Part shown: positions 55,001-64,000 of the stretch, piece after piece
Numbering within the stretch: position 1 is the stretch's first letter
Layout: each line of letters begins with the position of its first letter
NCBI RefSeq assembly: GCF_033115175.1
Contig: NC_084830.1
Span: 42,725,409 to 42,789,408 of the forward strand
DNA from: Lepus europaeus
Lineage: Eukaryota; Chordata; Mammalia; Lagomorpha; Leporidae
Reading direction: 5' to 3'
Length of the DNA: 64,000 bases
Position numbers and translations under genes: made by a program
Notes under the pieces: model-generated
What the model was told of the DNA's origin: nothing
The model's input: the letters and a program-made list of their open reading frames with translations, nothing else
Database searches by the model: none

Positions 55001-55870
55001 ATGAAAAAAAAATGCTCAGGATCACTAGCTGTCAGGGAAATGCAAATCAAAACCACCATGAGGTCTCACCTCACCTGGTTAGAATGGCTTTCATACAGGA
55101 ATCAACAAACAACAGATGCTGGCTAGGCTGTAGGGAAAAAGGTACCCTAATCCACTGTTGGTGGGAATGTAAACTGGTAAAGCCACTGTGGAAGACAGTA
55201 TGGAGATACCTCAGAAATCTGAATATAGACCTACCACATGACCCAGCCATCCTGCTACTGGGAATTTACCCAAGGGGGATGAAATCAGCATATGAAAGTG
55301 CTATCTGTTCCCCTATGTTTATTGCAGCTCAATTCACAATAGCTAATATACTGAATGAACCTAAATGCCCATCAACTAAAGACTGGATAAAGAAATTATG
55401 ATATATGTACACCAAGGAATACTACATAGTGGTTAAAAAAAAAAAAGAAGAAATCTTGGTGTTCGCAACAAAATGTCTGAGACTCAAAAATATCATACTT
55501 AGTGAAATAAGCCAGTCCCAAAAGAAAAAATACCATAGATTCTCCCTGACCAGTGATAATTATTAGAGCACCTAAAAGGTAATCTATAAAAGTGAAATTG
55601 ACACTTTGAGAAGCAATGACTTTGAACAGCCCTTGTCTCGACTGTTGAAGAACATTTTTTTTCTAATATCTGTTGAACACTTTACTTAACATAAAGTTAA
55701 TCATATGTATATAAAGTTAATTGAAAATAGATCTTAGTAAAAAAAATAAGAATGTTAATAGGGGAGGGAGGAGGAGGAGGGATGGAAGGGCAGGTACAGT
55801 GGGAAGAATCACTATGTTCCTAATGTAATTATGAAACGTATGAAGTTTGTTTTCCTTAAATAAAAGGTTT
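52059..55870 (+). mobile_element. L1 with 5' UTR, internally deleted
   Basis: 5' UTR of about 1.1 kb (52059-53180, starting near gaaatccaggatggcg), ORF1 remnants (53520-54300), inter-ORF region (54370-54460), an RT-region piece (54470-55005), then a jump to the ORF2 C-terminus (55006-55400) and 3' UTR to about 55870. Compared with the L1 at 58194 it lacks about 1.2 kb (endonuclease) near 54468 and about 1.45 kb (RT palm onward) near 55005. Non-autonomous. Confidence 0.87.
53181..53520 (+). mobile_element. C-repeat SINE at L1 5' UTR/ORF1 border
   Basis: ggggttggcagtgtggcatg head, aataaataaataaatcttt tail. L1 text resumes as acaacacttcaatactagaa. Confidence 0.9.
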
Positions 55871-56264
55871 CTGGGAGGGAAAACATGCTGCTTTGGGACA
55901 CTCACACCCCAAACTGGAGTGCCTGTGTTGGTCGTGTCCACCCTAACTCAGTCAACCATTCCCTTCAAAACATCAGAGGTTAAACAGCTGCATGAGTTTT
56001 GGGCAGACAAGTCCTGCTGTACTCACAACGCTCGGAATGTGTTTTGACTTCTTGCTTATTGTTTTTGTTGTGTCTATTATAGATTGTTTGCTTTGTGGTT
56101 ACCATGAAACTTAGTTAACTAATACGTATCTTTTGGTTATGACAAGCTACTCAGAAATTATAGCAATATTGATTATAAAGACAGGAAAACAAAGGTTTAC
56201 AAACTAGTAAAAAACTATATTTGTATTCCTCCCCACATTTTAATTTTTAAGATCCCCTTTTGCA
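55871..56264. other. Unique DNA
   Basis: AT-rich, no repeat or exon recognised. Confidence 0.45.
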
Positions 56265-56425
56265 TCTCCCTATATTGCCAATCTTCCTGGTTCCTGGCTT
56301 CTGGCTCCTGGCTCCAGCCCTGGTTTTTGTGGGCATGTGGGGATGAACCAGCAGGTAGGAATTCTCTTTGTGTCTTTCTGTATTGTTCTCTTTTTTTCTC
56401 TCGCAAAAAAATAAAAATTTAAATA
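56265..56425 (+). mobile_element. SINE 3' part
   Basis: Only the distal part of an old C-type SINE (ggttcctggcttctggctcc, gggatgaaccagcaggtagg, T/C-rich end). Confidence 0.55.
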
Positions 56426-56799
56426 CAAAAAGTCTGGAGTATTAAAGAAAAGAAAAGAAATGCTAGAAAGAAAATATTTCCGATAGAAGGAAATGACACC
56501 AGAAAAAAAAACTGGAACATCAGGAATCCAGGAAGAGAAGCAGAAATGATAAATATCTGAGTAAACACAGTAGGCTGCTTTTTGTCTCTGAAATTCTTTA
56601 AAACACGTAGAAAGGTTGAGAGCAAAATTATCATGTTGTGTGATGGGGTTTTGGATGGATGTAAGTGTAACACACATGGTAGAGAATTATAACATGAAGC
56701 AGAGCGGGTGGGGAGGGGGACAAAGGGTCTGACCCTGACGGAAGGTGTTTTACATGACACTTGAAGAGGTAAGACAGTCTGAGAGATTCAGAAGGCCAA

Positions 56800-57850
56800 G
56801 TACGTATTCGTGTATTTAAATCGCGTCAATCAATAAACCAAAATGTATAAACAATGTTCAAGTAATCTGAAAGAAGGTAGGAAAGTGAACACAGTGGGAA
56901 AGAGGGTACAAACAGAAAAAGAAGTGTCTAACTACATCCACATCAGTACTCACACATAAATATAAACATATCAATACTTAACTAAAAATGTGTGTGTGTG
57001 TGTGTGTTAGTAGGAATGGATAAAAGTCAAGACCCAACTACATGTTATCTAAAGAAACACACATTAATGACATAGGTAGGCTAAAAGTTAAAGGATAGGA
57101 AAATACAAATATTAATCCAAAGACAGCAGAGGTGGCTATATTAATATCAAAGTAAAGTAAAAGCAAGTAAAATTACCAGAGATAAAGAGGGATATTACAT
57201 AATGCTAAAAGGATCAATGGAACAACAAGCTACAGCAATCCCTAATCTGCATGTACATCCCAATAGAGCCTCATAACACATGAAGCAAAAACTGATACAA
57301 GAAAAGAAATGGACAAAGCCACAGCTATAGACCACAGTACTGTCCTCTTAGTAAGGAACAGGTAAACAGGGAATCAGCAGGGCTGGAGAACGTAGCAACA
57401 CCACCCAGCAGTGGGATCTAATTCACACCCACAGAATACTTCAACGCCAACGAAACAGCCGGCAGGGTGTATACATTCTTTCAGGTGCACACGAGATAGT
57501 CATCAAGGAAGAACAAGCCCTGTGTCATAGCTCCAGCCTTAGCATACTTAGAAGTACTGACATAACTCAAAGGATATTCTTTGACCCTAACTAAGAGCAA
57601 ACTAGGGATCAATAACAGAAAGACAAATGGTATATCTCAAAAATATTTGAAACTTACATATGCCTTATGAGCCTCAAAGGAAATCAGAAAATCATTTGCA
57701 AATGACAATACACACCAAAATATGTGGCATGTGGCTAATGCCATGCTCACATGGACACTTAAAGCATCAAAGGCTTAAACTTATACAAGGCCTCAGATAA
57801 AGATATTCTAAGCTTCTGTCTCCAAAAACTATCTTTAAAAAAAAGAGAGA
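56800..57850 (+). mobile_element. Old L1, ORF2 endonuclease region
   Basis: L1-like landmarks: gacccaactacatgttatct and aaagaaacacacattaatga (57030-57070), gtggctatattaatatcaaa (57130). Highly diverged. A (TG)n run lies at 56989-57008. Confidence 0.7.
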
Positions 57851-57855
57851 GGGAG

Positions 57856-58193
57856 AGAGCCCAGTGTTGTGGCACAGCAGTTGAAGCCACTGCTTGGGAC
57901 ACCAGCATCCCATATAAGAGTGCCACTTAGAGCCCTGGCTGCTCTGCTTCCCATCCAGCTCCCTGCTAATGCACCTGGGAAAGCAGTGGAAGATGGCCCA
58001 AGTCCTTGGGTCCCTGCACCTACATGGGGGATCTGGAAGAAGCTCCTGGCTTTGGATCAGTGCAGCTCCAGCCATAGCGGCCATCTGTGGAGTGAACTAG
58101 TGGTTGGAAGACTTCTCTCTCTCTGCCTCTGCCTCTCTGTAACTCTGCCTTTCAAATCAATAAGTAAATATTTCAAAAAAAAAAAAAAAAAAG
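57856..58193 (+). mobile_element. C-repeat SINE directly before an L1 5' UTR
   Basis: gagcccagtgttgtggcaca head and a long A tail ending at 58193, immediately followed by the L1 start. Confidence 0.9.
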
Positions 58194-59218
58194 TAGGTAG
58201 CAGCTGCTGCAGGTCTTGTACGCACACCCAGCAACTGGCGGAGACAGTGGCCACCTCATCAGCAGCTCCAGTGCACACACAGACTCTTACAAGCCCAGCA
58301 CAACTGTGGAACGAGTAGGGCTGCGGCCAGTGGGTACTGTGCATGTGTGTAACGCAGCGATTTTACCAGAGAGAAAAATTCACACTCCCCGCTGACTTTG
58401 AGTCTGGCTGGGAGTACTGACAGGGGGCTGGGCACCCGCATTTGACTCTGAGGTGCCCCCAGCCTCTCAACATATCACAGGCTCCAGGGCTTGGGGCTAA
58501 AACCACCTAGGAGGAGCACCCACAGGCAGTTGGCTCTAGGCATGCCTCAGCCTCTCTGTGGACAAGAGAGGCTAGTGGGGCAGAGTGGATCCTGTGTACG
58601 CCCTGACCGGGGGAGCCCTGAGAGCTAAGACTCGGGAATTCTGTGACGGAATGAGAGGATGCAGGGAGCAGCTGGGTCTCTAGGTGGATCACGGTGTGCA
58701 GCTCCACACGCTCAGAGCTCCCTGACTGCCTGGGCTGGGTTACTGCAGCAGGATCCACGCTCACACTGAGGACTGCACGGGTCCGTTGTGCAGTTCATAC
58801 AGAAGCACGGATGAGTGCTGCACCCGATGAGGGCTAAAACCCAGGCATGGATCACCTTGGAAAAGAGGAGGTGAGGGAGTGATTACGCCAACAGAGGTGA
58901 CCATACTCTCCCCTCCTGTTAACCAGAGGAAATCAACCATGCCCAATTGGGATGTCACCCTGGGTACTCGCCCTACCCTGGAGCACTGACCAGAGCTCCC
59001 TGGCCACACCCGGCACACACCCTGGGTATTCACTGAAAGTGCAGACCTTCCACTAAGCCACAAAGGCATAGTTCAAAGATAAAAGCCATCAGAGAAAAAA
59101 ACCAACAAGTACCTGCACAAATGCCTAAAATAGACACAGAAATTCAAGAAAAAAGATTAAGGAAGATAACATGACCCCCAAAGGAACATAACACTTCAAT
59201 ATTAGAAAGTGAAGGTGA

Positions 59219-59572
59219 GGGGCTGGTGCTGTGGCATAGCAGGGAAAGCCACTGCCGGCAGTGAAGGCATACCATAAGGGCGCCGGTTCAATTCTTGGCT
59301 GCTCCGTTTGCGATCCAGCAAAGCAGAAGACGGAAAGCAGTAGAAGACGGCCCAAGTCTTTGGGTCCCTGACCCGTGTGGGAGACCTGGAAGAAGCTTCC
59401 GGCTCCTGGCTCTGGATCAGCCCAGCACCAGCGGTTGTGGCCATTTGGGGAGGGAACCAGTAGATGGAAGACCTCTCCCTCTTTCTTCTCTCTCTCTCCC
59501 TCTCTCTCACTCTGACTGTGCCTCTCTGTGACTCTGCCTTTCAAATAATTAAATAAATCTTTTTTTTAAAAA
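59219..59572 (+). mobile_element. C-repeat SINE at L1 5' UTR/ORF1 border
   Basis: ggggctggtgctgtggcata head, ctttcaaataattaaataaa tail; gaaggtga occurs on both sides (about 59211 and 59582). Confidence 0.9.
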
Positions 59573-59845
59573 AAAGAATGCGAAGGTGAAAAGATTGATG
59601 ACATGCCTGAAACAGAATTCAAAAGATTAATCATAGGAATACTCAGAAGCAAAACCATGAATTAAAGAAATCCATACATGATATGAATGAAATTTTTCCC
59701 ACAAAATTGACATTTTAAGGATAAATCAAAATGAAACATTAGAAATGAAGAATTCAATAAATTAAATAAAAATGTGGAAGAAAACCTTAACAACAGACTT
59801 CGTGAGGTAGAAGAAAGAATATCCAAGCTAGAAGACAAATCTCTG

Positions 59846-60385
59846 TGAGACCCCAGTGGAAAGAAATGGCCATCAAAGAAGGATGTATTTTTCTCTCAAG
59901 GAAAGAGAGAACTTTCACTTTGCTTATGGCCTTGTCTAAATACTGACAGAGTTTGTGGATTCCAAAGGCTTCCATAGCATAGGCAGCTCATGTCAAGAAC
60001 CTCAGGTGATCACGGAAGTCATACAGAAGAGTGTTAATTGTTAAATTAATAACAGAAGTTACTGTACACTAACTTCTCATCCAGGACATCTGTCCTCAAA
60101 GAGTTGTATTATGAGAGTTAACTGTAAAACTTGTTCTCAAACAGTTTGTGTGTATACAAATTGTTGAAATCTTTTCTTAGTTGGTCTTCTGTGTATAAAG
60201 CTAACTGAGAATGAGTCATAGTGGAGAATAGGACTGGGAATGGGAGAGGGAAGAGGATGAGGACTGGGAGAGTCGATGGGAGGGCAGCTATGGTGAGAAG
60301 AATCACTATATTCCCAAAGTTGTACTTAAGAAATGCATGAAGTTTGTATTCCTTAAATAAAAAGTTTCTTTGGGGGAAAAGAAAA
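59846..60385 (+). mobile_element. L1 3' UTR piece inside another L1
   Basis: It reads as the distal L1 3' UTR (gaccccagtggaaagaaatgg, G-rich tract at 60228-60292, then aaataaaaagtttctttggg and an A-rich end), yet sits between ORF1 and the start of ORF2. It is either a 5'-truncated L1 insertion with target deletion or a rearrangement. Confidence 0.75.
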
Positions 60386-61934
60386 AAGAATGTGCTACAC
60401 CCAGAAACATGGTCATTACTACAAAAGAAATTGAAGGCAGAAAATCTTCCAATAAAAGTACAACAGAAATCCTAATTACACAATAGGTATATTTATGAAA
60501 AAATGGCAGGGCAAAGTTGTTGCTTATCAGTAGTCACCTTGAATGTTATGGCCTGAACTCTCCAGATAAATGATACAGACTGACTTAATGGATTAAAAAA
60601 ACATAACCCATCCATTTGCTGCCTACAAGGAACACATCTCACCAACCAAGATACATGCAGACAAAAGTAAAAGGCTGGAAAAAGATATCCCAGGCTAACA
60701 AAAACAAAAAAGAGCTGATGTAGCCATTCTAATATCAGACAAAATAGACTTTAACACAAAAATTGTTCAAAAAGACAAAGAAGGGCACTATGTAATGAGT
60801 AAGGGATCAATTCAACAGAAAGGTGTGACTATAATAAATGTATATGCACCTAATTATAGGGGACCTGGCTATTTATAAGATAGTTAATGTATCTAAAGGG
60901 AGATATACACTCCAATACAATAGTAATGGGGGATTTCAATACTCTACTTTCAGCAATGGAAAGATCAACCAGACATAAAGTCAGCAAGAAACCAGCAGAG
61001 TTAATCAACACTATAGACCAAATGAACCTAACAGATATCTACAGAACTTTCCAATGTACAGTTGCAGAATACACATTCTTCTCACTAGTGCGTAGAACTT
61101 TCTCTAAGATAGACTACATGCTAGGAAAAGCAAGTCTCAGCAAATTAAAAAAAAAAAAATCAAAAACATACCATGCATCTTCTCTGACCACAATGGAATG
61201 AAATTGGAAATCAACAACTCAAGAATCTCTAGAAAATATGCAAATACATGGAGACTGAAAAACATGCTTCTGAATGAACAGTGGGTTATAGAAGAAATCA
61301 AAAGACAAATTTTAAAAAATCTGTAAGTAAATGAAGATATATATCATATCAAAATTTATGGGATACAACAAAAACAGTGTTAAAAGGAAAGTTTATAGAT
61401 ATTGGTGCCTACATCAAGAAATTGGAAAGCCATCAAATAAATGAGCTATCAGCTCCTCTCAAGGACCTAAAAAATAACAGCAAATCAAACCCAAAACTAG
61501 TAAGAGAAAAGAAATCATTAAAATTAGAGAATAAACAAAATTGAAACGAAAAAACACAGAATTAGCAAAATGAAGAGCTGGTTTTTTGAAAAAATAAACA
61601 AAATTGACACAGCATTGACCCAAATAACTGGAAAATAAAGTGAGAAGACCCAAATCAAAAAAATTAGAGGTGAAAAAGTAAATGTAACAACAGAAACACA
61701 AAGAATCATCAGAGATTATTACAAAGAGCTGTATGCCAACAAACCAGGAAACCTAAAAGAAATGGATAGATTCCTGAACACATACAACCAACCTAAATTG
61801 AGCCATGAAAACACAGAAAACCTAACCAAATAACCAAGACAGAAACTGAATCAGTAATAAAGACCCTCCCAACAAATAAAAGTCAAGGACCAAATGGCTT
61901 CACTACTGAGTTTTATCAGACATTTAAATAAGAA

Positions 61935-62052
61935 CTGCCGTTGTGGCCAATTGGAGAGTAAACCAGTGGATGAAAGACCTCTCTCTGTCTCTCTGCCTCT
62001 GCTTCTCTCTCTGTGTAACTCTTTCAAATAAATAAATAAATCTTTTAAAAAA
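61935..62052 (+). mobile_element. 5'-truncated C-repeat SINE in L1 ORF2
   Basis: Only the last part of the SINE (ccgttgtggccaattggaga, CT-rich stretch, aataaataaataaatctttt). L1 ORF2 continues directly on both sides. Confidence 0.87.
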
Positions 62053-64000
62053 ACTAACTTGAATTCTTTTCAAGCTATTCAAAACAATTGAAAGGGACAG
62101 AATCCTCCCAAACTCCTTCTATGAAGCCAGCATCGCCTTAATTCTTAAACCTGAAAAAGGTAAAACAGAGAAAGAAAACTACAGACCAATTTCCCTGATG
62201 AACACAGATGCAAAAATCCTCAAAAAAATTCTAGCCATTCGAATCTAACAACACATCAGAAAGATCATTCACCTGGACCAAGTGCAATTTATCCCTGGTA
62301 TGCAGGGATGATTCAATATTCAAAAAACAATCAATGTGATACATCACATTAACAAACTGCTGAACAAAAACCATGTGATTATCTCAATAGATGCAGAGAA
62401 AGCATTGGTAAAATACAACACCCTTTCATGATGAAAACTTTAAACAAATTGAGTATAGAAGGAACATTCGTCAAAATAATCAAGACAAGTTATGACAAAC
62501 CCACAGCCAACATCATATTGAATGGGGAAAAGCTGAAACCATTCCCACTGAGATCCAGAAATAGACAAGGATGCCCACTCTCACCACTGCTATTCAATAT
62601 AATCTTGGAAGTTTTAGCCAGAGCCATTAGACAAGAAAAAGAAATCCAAGGGATACAAATGGGGAAGGAGGAAGTCACTATTCCTATTTACTGATGACAT
62701 GATTCTATATATAGGGGATCCAAAAGACTTCACTAAAAGAGTATTGGAACTCATAAGAGTTTGGTAAAGTAGCAGGATATAAAATCAACAGCCCCTGTAT
62801 ACACAGACAATGCCACGGCTGAGAAAGAACTTCTAAAATCAATTCCATTCACAGCTACAAAAAAATCAAATACATTGGAATAAATTTAACCAAGGACATC
62901 AAATATCTCTATGATTGCAACTACAAAGCATTAAAGAAATATAAGAAGGTATAAAAAATGGGAAAATCTTCCAGGTTCATGGATTGGAAGAATCAATATC
63001 ATCAAAGTGTCTATTCTTCTGAAAGCAATTTAGAGATTCAATGCAATACCAATCAAAATACCAAGGAAATTCTTCTCAGATATAAATTCTTCTCAGATAT
63101 AAAAAATGATGCTGAAATTCATATGGAAATAGGAGACCCTGAATAACTAAAACAATCTTATATAACAAAAGCAAAGCTAAAGGTATCACAATACCAGATT
63201 TCAAGACATACTACAGGGAGGTTATAATCAAAACAGCCTAGTACTCATACAAAAACAGATGGATAGACCAATGGAACAGAATAGAAATGCCAGAAATCAA
63301 CCTATGCATCTACAACCATCTTATCTTTGACCAAAGAGCTAAAACCAAATCCCTGGAGCAAGGACAGTCTCAACAAATGGTGCTGGGAAAACTGGATCTC
63401 CATATACAGAACTGGGAAGCAAGACCCCAACTTACATCTTACACAAAAATCCACTCAAAATGGATCAAAGACCTAAAGCTATGATCTGCAAGACACTGGC
63501 ACAGCAAAGAGTTCTTGGAAAAGACCCCAGAGGCACAGTCAATCAAGGTCAAAATCAACAAATGGGATTACATCAGATTGAGAAGGTTCTGCACTGCAAA
63601 AGAAGCACTCAGCAAAGTGAAGAGGCAACCCATAGATGGGGAAATTATTTGCAAACTATGTAACTGATAAAGGATCAATAACCAGAATATATAAAGATAT
63701 CCAGAAACTCCACAACAACAAAATAAACAACCCAGTGAAGAAATGGACAGAGGACTTAAACAGACATTTTTCAAAAGAGGAAATCCAAATGGTGAGCAGA
63801 CACATTAAAAAATGTTCAGGATCACTAGCCATCAGGGAAATGCAAATCAAAATCACATGAGGTTTCACCTCACCTCTGTTAGAATGGCTTTCATATAGAA
63901 ATCAACAAACAAATGCTGGTGAGAATGTGAGGAAAAAGGTTTCCTAATCCAGTGTGAATATAAACTGGTACAGCCACTATGGAAGACAGTATGGAGATAC

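Larger units (their letters stand above)
58194..64000 (+). mobile_element. L1 with 5' UTR, rearranged, runs off the window
   Basis: 5' UTR (58194-59218), start of ORF1 (59575-59845), a displaced piece of L1 3' UTR (59846-60385), then the ORF1/ORF2 border (60390), ORF2 endonuclease part (60450-61650), RT part (61700-62760) and C-terminal part (62810-64000). Many stops and frameshifts, one of them within the RT active-site region near 62690. The 3' end lies outside the window. Confidence 0.86.

Overview
This is a mammalian genomic window, almost certainly from the European rabbit (Oryctolagus cuniculus) or a close lagomorph. The sequence shows short split exons with GT/GC-AG introns, a CpG island, and dozens of copies of the tRNA-derived lagomorph C-repeat SINE, with A/B-box-like heads, CT-rich 3' parts and (AAATAA)n tails. 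It also carries several generations of LINE-1, MIR fragments, MaLR-like LTRs and one solo retroviral LTR. Most open frames in the window are accidental or lie inside repeats.

The only host gene I can support is SPAG1 (sperm-associated antigen 1, a dynein axonemal assembly factor), on the minus strand. Nine coding exons run from 30096 down to the stop codon at 10074-10076: 29785-30096, 29392-29491, 25643-25795, 21441-21607, 18545-18677, 16540-16666, 11434-11598, 10300-10671 and 10074-10205. I placed each junction by hand. The intron phases agree throughout (1,2,2,1,2,0,0,0), giving an uninterrupted 545-codon frame from the methionine at 30073. It encodes a Pro/Ala-rich linker, two triple-TPR blocks and the C-terminal RPAP3_C-type domain. 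This is the 3' half of the gene. Exons for the N-terminal part, known from the human protein, were not recognised between 30.1 and 64 kb; they may lie beyond the window or be too short for me to see. The first recognisable exon sits in a dense CpG island (about 29540-30330) that could be an internal promoter for a short isoform. One intron uses a GC-AG donor.

Layout. 1-9.4 kb: downstream intergenic DNA with five SINEs on the minus strand and one on the plus strand, MIR pieces, a MaLR-like LTR and copies of a small inverted-repeat element. 9.4-30.1 kb: the SPAG1 exons, with SINEs, a second MaLR-like LTR and one more inverted-repeat element in the introns. 30.1-32.1 kb: mostly unique DNA. 32.1-64 kb: a retroelement-dense block. 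Its main parts are older L1s (32.1-36.6 kb), a TG...CA solo LTR with a 5-bp target duplication (35696-36019), an L1 3' part (37.77-40.98 kb), a young 5'-truncated L1 with a perfect 9-bp target duplication and a 530-codon open ORF2 C-terminal frame (43322-46398), an inverted old L1 (46.75-51.4 kb), an internally deleted L1 with a 5' UTR (52.06-55.87 kb), an old L1 endonuclease fragment (56.8-57.85 kb) and a rearranged L1 with a 5' UTR that runs off the right edge (58.19-64.0 kb). SINEs are nested in nearly all of these.

I found no tRNA, rRNA, CRISPR or other system-like gene cluster. The points most worth a second look are the possible internal SPAG1 promoter, the GC-AG intron, the solo LTR, repeated SINE insertion at the same target, and the L1 deletion derivatives.
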